Part shown: one piece after another, positions 26,304 through 38,300 of the stretch
How positions within the stretch are numbered: the stretch's first letter is position 1
Layout of the letters: each line of letters begins with the position of its first letter
Assembly: GCA_932521025.1 (NCBI GenBank)
Contig: OW051471.1
Coordinates: 5,270,001 to 5,334,000 of the forward strand
DNA from: Oscheius onirici
Lineage: Eukaryota; Nematoda; Chromadorea; Rhabditida; Rhabditidae
DNA length: 64,000 bases
Direction of reading: 5' to 3'
Notes under the pieces: generated by a model
Databases searched by the model: none
Told to the model about the DNA's origin: nothing
Seen by the model: the letters and a program-made list of their open reading frames with translations, nothing else
Made by a program: the position numbers and the translations under genes

Positions 26304-27262
26304 ATGGAATTCCTTCATTTTGACGCGAAACATCATGCTAGACCAGACGTGCAGCATAGTGTACCTCCTTGTTCTTTTACCGCCATTTCATTCGGAGGAA
26401 GCATCTTGGTCGAATCGAGAGACGCATCTATTCTTCGAACACATGTAGGTTTTTTGTTTGAAAGTTATACGATTTTTATTCAGGGATATTTCGGACACGA
26501 ATTGGGTGAAAGACAGGACAGAGTAATACACTCCATTTTCTCAAAACCCGATTCTACAGAAGAAGAAAAAGAGGAAGATATCAAACAATGGGCAGGCAAG
26601 TAGCTGTCCACCTTATGTCTACCAAAGTTTCAGAACAATATCCAACAAAAACAATCCTTCGAATTTCCCCCGAGGAGACAGCATTTTTGGGAATCGAGCA
26701 TGACGTAATCTCCGTATTTGCAAACGACCAAAAGTTATCAAAAAGTAGGCCTCTTCAAATTCAGTAAATGTCAGTTTTTCAGATCACCTTTGGACGCTGC
26801 TTCTCACACTGACGTCGGTTGAAAAAATAGCGGTTTACTTCAAGCTGAAAAGTCTTGGATGGGTTGTGAGGCCTGGTATTTCGTTTGGCTGCCAATATCG
26901 TCAGTTCTTGTTCAATCTAGCAAAATCAAGTAAAATTGCAGTAATCTATAGAGAAGGTCCAGAAAACTTCCATGCGTCTGCCGGAGTTCGACTCGGTTCC
27001 GATCTTTCTTCCCACGAATGGGCTGCACTGAATCGAGCTCTTCTAAATGTGAAAAAAGTAAGAGTATTGTTTTTCAAAGAAGATTCATTTTAGGCTCTGG
27101 TGATGGCAAAAGTATCAGTCCCTCCGAATTTAGATCTTTCACGTTCGGAATGTCTTTCTCGCATCGATGTTACGGTACTCCTTTCTTTTATCCCATAAAA
27201 ATCTTTGATTTCAGCTGAACACAACAACGACCCTCTTCCCAGAACATATTTTTCACCAATAA
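26304..27262 (+). CDS. TSEN2: tRNA-splicing endonuclease subunit TSEN2 (Sen2)
   Basis: Catalytic nuclease subunit that cuts the 5' splice site of intron-containing pre-tRNAs. Six exons (26304-26444, 26484-26595, 26634-26744, 26783-27057, 27094-27174, 27215-27262) encode 255 residues. The C-terminal endonuclease fold is clear: KLKSLGWVVRPGISFGC, then IAVIYREGPENFHASAGV and NVKKALVMAKVSVP. These hold the Tyr, His and Lys that correspond to the catalytic triad of human TSEN2. The protein is shorter than human TSEN2 because the poorly conserved N-terminal half is reduced. The intron after 26595 must begin with GC (AG|GCAAGT), since using the nearby GT breaks the frame. It starts 123 bp behind the acyl carrier gene on the same strand. 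Confidence 0.9.
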
Positions 27263-28657
27263 ACTAGACTTTTCTCACTAGTCGCACTAATCACATAGCC
27301 TACAACCCGATCTCTCCTGCCAGTAGCATCGCTATTATGTGCTCCTGCATGCGCTTTTTCGGCGGCCATTGATTTCCCTTACTCTTTTTGCTCAGCACCT
27401 TCTTTCTTGGAATATCTTGTTCTTCTCGACCGACAATTGCCATTATTCAAGCAGACTCTTCTTATCAGCAATTTACGATCTAATACGCTCTTCTCGATCT
27501 ATGCTCCACACCCCCAAAGAGGTCCTTCCGACCTGTATCGGTAGCCATAATCCGTATTATTTGGCCGGGATTACAGTGGTGAACCATGAGGGATTGTACG
27601 GCTCAGAGAAAAAGCATTTGTGAGAAGGAGACGTGAGATTGTCTCGACGTCGATTTTATTAGCCTCCTAAAGATAGATCATAACATGTTTTCTGGTGTGT
27701 CTATACAAACGCTATTTGCTATTTGTATATTGGAAATATTTCTCTTGTTAGTCATTCGACTCGTCAGCATGTTCCTTTCCAAACAAACGTCGTTGATCAG
27801 ACAACTGTAAGTCCCTAGTAAAGGACACTGGTGCTATCAGACAGTTGGTAGCCCCCGATAGATGACGCAGTGCCTGCCAAATTGCGATGCAGATGCAAAG
27901 CTGCTGGTAAGCGGATAGAATGCAACGCTAGAATGGTCTTAACGACGACGTTGTCCTGTCCCCATTCCCGCAATGATACGCGACTATGAGCCAGGTCGAT
28001 CTGTCTAATAAACAAACCTCAATAAACACTCACGTCGTCAGATCAACAAAGTTCGATCTGCAATGAGCCGCAGAAATGTGGCTCGACCAAGGCTTTTCCA
28101 AAGAATTTGCATACGGCGTAGATCGTTCTTTTTGTGTTCTTGCGGTTGTCTTCCTCTCACTCTTTCTCGTTACGCGATCCTTATCTTGCTGTTTTCTTTC
28201 GACCGATCATGCCGTAGATTACTCTCCTTCGAGCTTCTCTTTCCCGCTAAAATCAGAAATCAAAGACGCCAATTAGTCGAGAGACGGTGGTCAGTCTGGC
28301 GTCATCCTCCTCCTCATAAACTTGTTCTCTTGTACTATACGTCTCTATCACATTCGATAGTCTGACAGTTCATAAAACCCTTTATCAGACAACCATAATT
28401 CCAGAACTTACGATTCTTTTTTGTGTTTTTTTTGCTAGTCAACAATTTATGTTTCATAAGGAATGATTAAGCCCCGTTAGTCATCTCCCCCACTCGTTTC
28501 ACTTGTTTGACAGCTTCTTCTTTCCAAAATGACATGTGTGAATTCCTCTTCTGCGTTCCGCACGAGTTGTCTGTCGCCCCATTAGCCCTCGACAAGATGT
28601 TCACGTGTCTTCTGTCGGGAGGCCTATCATCCTCTGAACAAACTCTGTTCTGTTGCC
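27263..28657. other. Intergenic, nothing recognised
   Basis: About 1.4 kb with only short unconvincing frames on either strand and no visible RNA gene or repeat. Confidence 0.45.
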
Positions 28658-29203
28658 TTAGTGGCTTACTGACATGATGATCTGCCGGATCATTTCGTCC
28701 ATTTCCTTCTGGTAACGAGTCTTTCCAAATCCCGTAAACAAAGACGAAAATCCCTCATTATATGTGTTGGCGGTAGGGCATTCGATCGGCCATTTACAAC
28801 AATTTTGATAGCCACGTTTTTTTCTGCACTGTTCGAGAGTCATTATCTCACGACCAGTTTTGTATTCGCGCACCTCGTAATCCACGAATACTTTCCGTTT
28901 TGCAATTGGACTCGACACGATCTTTGCCTGTTTGTCTCTTGTCCTGTGCTCGGTCATTCGGAGACCAAGCTCCTTGCGATCTGACTCACTCCTTCAAAAC
29001 ACGCAAACATCTTTAAATACTGTCTCTTCTGATCCTTCTGTGTTCTTTTTGTGACTCTGATGAAAGTCTGAACAGGATCTGTTTTTGGCGTAGTTTCTCC
29101 TCTGTCCCTCACGTGAAGAGATCCGAACTGGCTTCCGTAGTTTGTCCGTCGGAATGTCCTGATAACTGATGATAAGACGAAATCCACCGTTTTCTCTCGT
29201 CAC
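28658..29203 (-). CDS. Hypothetical protein, incomplete 5' end
   Basis: Not recognised. The last exon, open down to 28658, encodes at least 99 residues of protein-like composition with a Cys-rich turn (RKKRGYQNCCKWPIECPT) and an amphipathic end (RYQKEMDEMIRQII). A 37-bp GT-AG intron at about 28985-29021 joins it in phase to an upstream frame running to a TTTGAG acceptor at about 29204, which lacks an ATG. A further short exon starting with ATG near 29325 could supply one through a weak donor. The charged N-terminal part is low-complexity. No signal peptide or membrane segment is seen. Confidence 0.42.
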
Positions 29204-29844
29204 TCAAAGAAAAGAGGAAGTCACGCCGGTTGCACTTCTATCTCCCTCTTTCGTCCTTGAACTGTTGGTGTTTCCCTTTTCGCCACAGGTTGTAAATAAT
29301 TTTCTCGTCGCTTCACCGCCTATCATTTCAATGTAAATTTGGGCAAATCCGTCCATTCGAAGCCTACACGCTACAGTCTGACCACTCTAAGCCTATCAGT
29401 AAACCAATCTCCTTTGGCCTATCTCTTCTTTGAAAGCTTGTCTTTGAACCCATTAAGACCGTCATCAAATTTGAGTACAGTTTCTTCGAACATCTTTTAG
29501 AAGAATAACTTATCTCATCTGTGCACCCGTTTACAACCGCTCCTTGCGCAAAAATTGACTTAAAAAGATGATAAGACCTTATCCGAAAAGGTTGCCACGA
29601 GCTGCAGATGGCTGTAGTGTACTTCTTCAGAAGAACTGTCCCAATAGGTCGTATCGTAAAAGTTTTGTGTCGCGGTGGCAGTGTGATAAATATCAGAAGG
29701 GGTCCTTTTACAGCTGCCACGCAAAAAAAGGCTCCTCTCTTCAGTTTCTTTCCAACAAAACCTTTAAAGACCTTTCTCATAATCCGATAATCCCTTCTTC
29801 CTTTTTGAGCGTTTAGAGATTGATCGCGTTTTAGAGAGAGGAAG

Positions 29845-32707
29845 ATGATGGAAACAGATGATCTGGAGTACGAGTACTACGAGGAAGACAGTTATGACTA
29901 CGATCCACCAGTCTCGACCACGACGAAATTCGTCAAGATTCAAAGGTATGACCATTTGTAACAAAAAGAGACCCCGCGACGGAAGCCGTTAAAGCAAAGA
30001 AATGTCCCTGAACCTATTGCGATTTCTTCCATTTCTGACAGAGAATTGGCCTTTGACAAATGGCCGATCGTTCTTATCACTTCCACGCGTTTGACGCCCA
30101 AAGGAACCCATCGTTTTGTTGGCAGTTTGACTGTCTTTAACATGGGGTGGTCAAAAGGCCGTGAGGAAAAAGAACTTCCCGTGTTTGAGAACTGGCCGCG
30201 TGGCCCTTCACCTGCTTTTGTTTGACCACCCAGTTCTTCCTTTTCCCTTTCTGATCAAAATAAACCTTTTGTGTAGTGGCAATGGAGACAGGTTGCAGTA
30301 TCGGCCATGTCGATCTTTCACGTGGGCATTTGCTTGAATCTTTCGAGTCAGTAAGGCGTGAAGTATCCGCCACTTTGCCTACCGGTCCCACCCGTATCAG
30401 ACCTTATTGATTGCCTGTTCTCAATTGTCCGCCGTCCTTCACTACTTATATTGACTCGTTTTCCAAAAACATCACATTAGAATATCAGAGTCAACACGTG
30501 CACGACCCGTGTTGACACAAGTTTCCTCCATGCAGCTCTCGACCGATTTTCCATATATCATTGAATCCTTGTAAAGACTTTACCATCTAGGATGCCCTTG
30601 ATGCGCGACATGATGTTGGCAGCATCTTCTGCTTCGGGACCGACAGCATCCTACACTATTCGAGAACGAAATGCTCCCTCGTCCACATCGGGATCCGGCT
30701 CTTCCTCGACGGCTATCTGTGCCGTCTGTGGTGACAATACATCGCCAGCCAAACTACATTATGGAGTTATGTCGTGAGTCTCGGGAAAGTGCAGAAGTAG
30801 CAGAAAACATTTAGATGTTATGGTTGCAAAGGCTTTTTCCGACGGACGTTAGCTGGGAAATATCGGTACAACTGCCGATTTGGCAACAACTGCATTGTCG
30901 ACAAATGTAATTAGTTTTATTGACAAAAATGATAGTCTTTAGACCAAAGAAACAGCTGTCGATACTGCCGATTCAACAGATGTATAGAAGTCGGAATGGA
31001 CCCGAAGGCTGTTCGTCCGGATAGAGACTTGACGGGAAAACAGAGGATGCCTCGAATGAGGAAAAAACAGATTGACGAAGATTTGCTCAATCATATGGTA
31101 AGGCCTCTTGTGATTCAATAAAAATCTTTGTTTAGATGAGATTACAAGGCGACGACTGGTCGCGGAAGTTGCAAGTCGAAGTTCGGATTCTATTAATGCA
31201 GTTGATGAACATCGAATCAAAAGTAGTCAAAGGAGAGGAAACTGTTCCCACAACCCCTCAGCCCACACAACAGCCAGTAGTCAAAGATCAGAAAGTGTCT
31301 CTCAGAGAAATGTTCGAACAGAAACCTCTAACAGCACCGAGGACATTGGTAATTGTATGTTTTGATTGGTGAACACACTCTTTCAGATGGGCTATGAGCC
31401 ATATCGGATGGCAAGACCGGAAGAGTTGGCAGAAATTGCTCATAGAAGAGCTATCGCTGCTGTTGATTGGGTTGATTCGCTGACAGAAATCGCAGAGATC
31501 GCTGACACAGAAGACAAGGTAGTCTTTCATTTGAAAATAATAAAACAATGTTTAGGTGGCTTTGGTCAAGTCATGTTATTCCCCGTTGACCATCTTCAAT
31601 CTTTCTGCGAGGACTGCCCAGAACACGAAAAATCCCGACATTCTCTGTCTCTGCAGTCATTCGTACCTACCTCGCCAGATTCCCGCCGAGTATTCGGAAA
31701 CCAAGTGGGTTCTTATCATTTAATAAGCCCCTTAAGGCAGAGAGGCGCTTTGAAGATCAAACGAGACATTTCAGCCATCTGTCCAATGTGCTCATTGATC
31801 GAACTTTGAACGAGTTGGTGTCGCCTCTTCGCAAACTGAATCTCAAAGAAGAAGAAATTGTGCCCTTGAAAGCAATCATCATCTTGAATCCGAGTCAGTT
31901 TTTACTTCTGATTGAGAGTACCAAATGTTTGCAGACACAAAAGGACTATCTCCAGCTGCCAAACAAGCCATTGGAGACTTGCGTGACAAAGTGCAAGACA
32001 TGCTCTTCCAGATAGTCAAAGAACTGCACCCTATCTATAGTGCAAGCAGTCGATTCGGGAATCTGCTTCTGCTGCTGCCCACTATCACTGTAAGAGTTCA
32101 AGGGAATGATAGAATTGTGATTTAGACTCTCTCTGGATTGATGAGTGAAAACATGCAGTTTTGTCAAACGTTTGGTGGACGACAGAGTGGAGATCCCCTC
32201 CTGTCCGAGATGTTCGGAGACTTCAAATTCGGATTCGATGACACACAAATCTCGTCTTCATCAGTCACACCACCTCTGTTCGAGAATCCAGCCGAGATTT
32301 CTCTTCAGGTAGTTGAAGTAAACATAACAAAGTTTCCCGTTTTCAGTCAATCTCTCCTCCTCTTCTCGACTCGCCAGGAATGGTCAGTTCCACCGCCAGA
32401 CGAACTTCTCGAAAAGACGTAGAGACTCAAACTGATGAGATTGGACCCTCGATCAATCACAGCAGAAGCAGCAACTCTTTGATCGGCGGTGGTCACTCTC
32501 CGTCAATGTTCCTTCCAAGTGTAAGTTTTGACCGATTAGACTTTTGTCAGTCAAGATAATTTGATAGAGACATTCCAAACGATACACTTTCAGCTGTCGA
32601 TGAACTCGCCCTTTGACAGCTTTCTGGACGAGGGAATGAGCGAACGGATGAATCCTTTGGTGGACCTCGGACCCTGTGACGACTTGTTAAACTTTATCAA
32701 CAACTAG
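29845..32707 (+). CDS. HNF4-like nuclear hormone receptor
   Basis: Transcription factor with a complete receptor layout. Twelve exons (29845-29945, 30591-30773, 30815-30906, 30943-31097, 31136-31348, 31387-31518, 31556-31704, 31775-31893, 31935-32089, 32126-32308, 32347-32520, 32594-32707) are all in phase and give 589 residues. The N-terminus is a short acidic, Tyr-rich stretch (DLEYEYYEEDSYDYD). The DNA-binding domain starts CAVCGDNTSPAKLHYGV, has P-box CYGCKGFFRR, and ends CRYCRFNRCIEVGMDPKAV with a RPDRDLTGKQ extension. In the ligand-binding domain LVSPLRKLNLKEEEIVPLKA and the AF-2-like DPLLSEMF resemble HNF4. A long Ser-rich tail follows. The first intron (645 bp) is by far the longest and may hold control elements. 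The gene is convergent with another receptor, 288 bp between stops. Confidence 0.93.
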
Positions 32708-32995
32708 TCTCTTGTTTTACATGACCGCCATGTTTTCTGGTTGAAAGTGTATAATAGGCCAGACTCGGAGCCTTATTTATTCGCCGCTTTCTCACTTAAG
32801 AAACTCAGAGTCCCTCTCTATATCTATACATACGTTGTCCCCGTGTATATGCCTTGTTTGCCGTAGAGATTAGTCAGAATAGAAAGGTTTATATTTATTC
32901 TTCGTCTGATGAAGCCATTGGTCGCTCGTGCAATATGATCGTGGGATGGTCGTGTGATGGATTTCAAAGACAACAGTTTATTTGTACAGAAGCTT

Positions 32996-35134
32996 CTACA
33001 AAAGTGTATTTGTTAGTTCCGGAAAGAACTGGGCGACGACATCTCGATTGAACACGGGAGTCAGTCGGACTCCATCTGCCCAGTCCGAGGCTAGTGGTCC
33101 GTTCAACTCTGGTCCCGGAGCTCGTAACATTTCCTCAATTGACTTGGTGAGAGTCAGAGGAAGTTTAGGACTGAAATCGATGGTTCTGGGTCTCGGAAGA
33201 GGCGCTGTGAAGGCAGTTTGAGGTGGCTGCAGGGAAATTGTCGGCACCATCAGAGGAGATTTCGGAGCTATGAACTGCTCTCCCATATTCGAACGACTGT
33301 CCAGAACCTGAACTTTCATTTAGTTCTCTGCAAAATATGTCTCACCTGAGCTACCAAGTCAGAGACCTGAGGATGGAAAATGTCAGAGAAAACGAGATAG
33401 AATGGGAATGGTTGTGGGTGTCTTGATGGTGGATAAAGTGGAGCTAGGGCGGTGTGTAACTGATGAGCCAGCTCCTATAACAAGCGTTTATTGAAGGAAA
33501 AGACGGTACCCTGGCTTGGTATATTAGGGCGACACTTCCAGAAGAAGCTAGAGCCGCAGAGCACGACGACTTTTGCTGTTTGGCGACACGGAACATAAGT
33601 TCTTGAAGTGAATCGCGTGAGGAGGCAAGAAGCTGCCCGAGAGCATTCGACAGTTGAGTTGCATCTCAAACTCTTAAAGTAAGACAAATAGAAATAATTA
33701 CCGGCACAGCAGACGAGTTGAGCTCGCACGAGAGAGTACTCTGTGGGAGAAGGAAACCTCTTCTTGAAGCTTTCACAGAGTTTCGCAAAACGAGCCAAAA
33801 ACGCAAAGTTTCTGAAAAAATCCACTTAAAAATGCTCCCAGGTGTATCTGAAGCTCTAATTGAGGATAAAGCAGAGGGATTTGTGCCCAAAATTAATTTG
33901 TAACAAGTCGTGACAGGAAAAGCAAGTGCGCGAACTTTCGACCTGATTGTTTCTTTGAGTGCTAGAATGGATGAAGTGCCAACGAAAATGGGCACTAACA
34001 AAGATTGGGGGTTCGCGTATGAACGAACTGATTGATGAAAACGAGTAACTTCTAACTTTAGCCCTGGAAGAGCGTTTCAAAACTTGTATATTAAAAGTCA
34101 GCTGACAAACAAACATGTTCTTTGTAGGTATAGTTCTGGCAAAGTCTTCTCCGTAATTGACCGACTGTCTTGCTACGAGACTGCATGCAGAGTCGATCAG
34201 AGCTAGAGGCAGGAAACAGTCACTGATGAGAGAACACTTGTCTTCGACCGACGGCCGACGAGATGGCGAATCGAGAATGCTCAGGAATCCATCGATGAAA
34301 TCGATCGAACTGACTACTCGATCAATGGATATCAGATCTGTGCTTGGAAAATGACAGTTGTTCGATGCCATCCCCTGAAACCTTTCTAATTATATGTAGG
34401 GTGTTTAAGAGATACGATGTTCTTGCGAGCGAGAGATCTGTCTCCAATGAGACTGGGTAAACTGAATTGAGCAACGCCGTCGTAATTGGTCTCTCCCAGA
34501 CATTGCAAATGTCCTTCCAATGAACTCAGATCGTTCAACAATTTTCTGAAAATTCTTGCTTGAAGACACGGAGCTTGCCCACTTCAAGCTAGAAGGCCAC
34601 TCGTCTCCAGACGACCCAGCTGCCAAGGAACTAAGTCGTCCGAGACTCTTCTTTTTGGATAGAGTCTTGTGAAGTTTCTGTTTCGTTTCTTCTCGATCTG
34701 GACGAACTACTGAAACAAAAAAATTACGAAACTATGGAAACAGTTTACGATCGGGGTTCATTCCAACCAAAAGACATCTCCTGAACCGGCAGTAACGACA
34801 CGCATTTCTGTCATCTGAAAAAGTGTTCCAAGAAGAATCAGATTCGTCTTACTCTTGCTAATCTCGCAGTTCTTCTCGAATCGACAAACGTACTTGTTCC
34901 GACCATCTTTACACGCTCTCCTAAAACCAATGTATACTTCTAAAACCAAAAAAACCTGAAAAAGCCTTTGCATCCAAAGCACGCGAGTTGACCTAAAAGA
35001 AGTTAAGAAAGAGATGAAGAGTCACAGACCATAGTGAATCTGAAAAAGTCACTAACGAGCTCACTTAGCGGATATACCTTAGCAGGTGAGTCACCACAGA
35101 CAGCGCATTTTCTGGCAGTCCTGGCGACGAACAT
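32996..35134 (-). CDS. Nuclear hormone receptor
   Basis: Transcription factor. Twelve exons (35134-35065, 34992-34956, 34920-34853, 34814-34749, 34709-34601, 34545-34416, 34374-34107, 34027-33943, 33811-33702, 33664-33510, 33474-33346, 33307-32996) are in phase and give about 512 residues. The DNA-binding domain starts almost at the N-terminus: CAVCGDSPAKVYPLSQLACF, then GCKGFFRRACKDGRNKYVC and CRYCRFRRCLLVGMNPD. The ligand-binding domain is diverged but shows LLNDLSSLEGHL and FKKRFPSPTEYSLVRAQLVC in the right places. The C-terminal exon is Pro-rich. The first ligand-domain donors (34600, 34106) were chosen by phase and are less certain, and the ATG may be preceded by another exon. It lies 230 bp behind the mesh gene on the same strand. 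Confidence 0.88.
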
Positions 35135-35364
35135 CAGGCAGTCAGCGGCAGTGAGGATTATTTGCCCGTGACGTTTATTGACTGATTCGCACACAGTTCA
35201 TCCAGCGGCTCTATTCGAGGCAGTTTGAGTGGGCGACCTGTTACACGTAAACAGTCACGAACATATTTATTGTATGGCGAACAAAAACAGAAAGGGTTTG
35301 AGCTTCATCAGCACGTAGAAATTAAGGCGAGGTTGGGTTTAAGATTATGAGAGGAAGGGAGAGA

Positions 35365-38300
35365 TCAGACTGAAGAGGTGAAGCCTTGCAAATGGCTCGG
35401 AGGTGGTTTGAATGTATCTGGAGTAGATGCGTTAGAAAGTGGAACTTTTTGACTTGGAGAGTCGAAGCCATTCATTCCGCGTGGTCCCATCTCAGCATAT
35501 CGTGGCTTCTCGTTCAACGGCTCCGTTTCGAAAGACTGGAAAAGTTGACTTTTGGAGGAATAATAGAAGACATACCGGAGGATATTTCTTCTCTCTGAGA
35601 GAAGCATTGCGACTGACAATCTCCGATCGTTGTTCCTCCTTCTCAGCCTGTTTCGACTTTTTAACACACCAACAACACAAGAAGATCAAGACGACCACCA
35701 GAATGACTCCCAAGATGCCGGCAATGGCTGCCAGCCAAATGAAGAAATTCTCCTTCTCGCGACTTCTGCACCACGGCTGTTCCCCCTTGTTCCACTCGAA
35801 TCGATAGTTGTTGAAGTCTCTTGGCTGGTGTCTGTCAACTACAATTCCGCATTTGTACTCGTGGACGCCTGAATTCCTCCCTTTAATTATAGTTACTAAC
35901 AAAAGAAACCTTTGATCCAATGGGACTGAAAGCATTCGAACCGAGCCACATCTCCTTGAAGATAAGCTGAGGACAAAGAGGATGTTTTCATAAGATACTC
36001 CGGATATTCAATGTTGATTGGACCACAACTGTTATCTGAACAAAACGCGTCTTTTTGTTCTCACACTGTCCTACATGATCTGGTAGCATCCACTCGGTCA
36101 GTAGTGAAAACATTGTACTCGTTTTTAGCCTGAAGACCAAGAACTTTCGAGTTGAGAGTCGTGTAGTCGTATTGACAGGGAATAGAGTCTCCGCACTCCG
36201 AGAGGATAGCACCCGGGTTGTCCGGACATTGTGTCATTCCATACTGATTGGTAATCTGGGACTGCATTGGTTGAATGTTCACTGTAAATATAGTTTCACG
36301 TATGTTTTTGGTAAAAACCTACAAATATTTTGTTGTTGGAGGTCTCTACAAGTCTGCAGCTCTTGGTTCATCGCTTGACCTGTCAAAGGATAGAACCGGT
36401 ATGCACCACTGAACAGTGTTCAATTTTACCCCGAAAATTGGCTCACGTTTGGTATTTCGGAGCCACTTGGTATATGGGACCTGACTTCATCGAAGCCTCC
36501 GGGAAGACTTCAAACTTTTTGTCCTCATCCTTACTTGTGGTGAACATGTTCTCTGTTGGCAAACCACCAATATTGCCGCTGTTCATATTCTGATCGGAGC
36601 CTGGCTCTCCCGACCCTTGTACTCGATCTAAAACTTTCTTTTTCTTCTTCTAACAATAGAATTACATTGATTGATAATTTGTTGTCGGTACTGCTCCGAA
36701 TTGACATCGTTCAGAGTCATAGTCTGGAGATAGCTGGCAGACGTCTGGTCGGGGAAAGGACGATACAGTCCACTGACTTTCGGGATATTGTATCTCTGTC
36801 TGACTTCAACCTCTCGAGTTTTGTCTCCATCCGGTCTCTGAAATATAAATTCTTTTGGTTCTTTTGAAAGCAACAAACCACTCCGTATTGAGGAGGCACA
36901 CTGATGGCCACATTGAGCATACCCATACTCTCTTGGTAGTTGGGAAGACGGTCAATATCCAGAGCGTAGGACTCTCGAACACGAATTCCAATCTGAGCTT
37001 CTTCCAGAACCACATAGATCTCAGGTTGACCTCTCTCCACGTTGTTCACATAGACAAGAACTCCTAATAATCTTAATCAGTCAGTCTTTTAGAAATTGTA
37101 CCTTTGAAGCGTTGCAGTCTCATTGTGTCGAAGTATCTCAAGATATTTCCAACGATAATACTTGTTCTGTAACGGAATCTCCTGGTATCCTTCCTCGCCA
37201 AGACATGGACTCGGTCAGTTCCCGTTGCTTCCTGAAATCAGTTTATTTTGAATAAGCGACAGTACAAACCAGAACAACTCCAGTGATTACGGTAGCATTT
37301 GTCGGTTGAACGAGATCTTGTTGTCCCATATACCTTCCGAGTAAACCTAAAAGTACATTGAACTACTTTCAGACAAGGTCTTACTGAAGTCAACTCTTCG
37401 ATTGGGATATCGCTCCAAACGGATCTGGACCTTGACTTCCGGTGTGGACAGAGTGTGGGGAATGTAGAGAGCATTATAGACTCCAGGCTCATTGAAAATG
37501 AACTTGTCGTTATCGATCGTGTTGAAGGTTCCTGCTCCCAATCCCTCGCCTGAAAAACGTATGAGAATAAATAGCTTCTCACCATAAGCAGGTGGCTGGT
37601 ATTCCTGACATCCGGAACTGGGTCTTCTCCAATAAAACATCTGACAGCGGAATTCGGCATACTTGCAGCAGAGGAAATAGGGCATATAGTCGTTGTGGAA
37701 GGAGGAAAGACCAGGAACTTCGTACTGTCCCATATAGGGAGGAGTTCCAAATTCGTATGCTCTCAACGGGAAGCCGGGATTGTAGGGGACATCGGGAGTG
37801 ACTTTGATGACTGGCTGATAACTTGTCTGCATCAGATGACCCTGGTCATCGTAGCAACAGACTTGTCCGTAATGTGTTGGGAAGCGTCTAAATTGTTGGA
37901 TTCAAAACGTTTTGAAGACAACGTACGCGGTGTTGAAACTGGCAAAATCTCTTCCATTTCCAGCATAGGAAGAAAGAATATTCTGGGCAGACATGTAGCA
38001 ATTCCGGGCTCCAATAGCCACAGTACAGGTGATGTCACGGAAGGCTTGAGAACAGCGAGGATGAGGCATAAATCGACCGAGATCGGCCTGAGCTTGTCTC
38101 TCAATACAAGGACAGGAAGAATTGGTCTCGACGTCTCGAATAAAGTTCCATTGGGCTCCGTCCTCATCGTACCAATCGTGACACATCTCGAGAGCCTTCT
38201 TTTGGACAAATTGGGTTCGAGCTTGTTCGTCGTTCACATTGTAAGTAGTCTGCTGATACTTGGGATTGTTCGACGTCCACAACCAATGAATAGAAATTGG

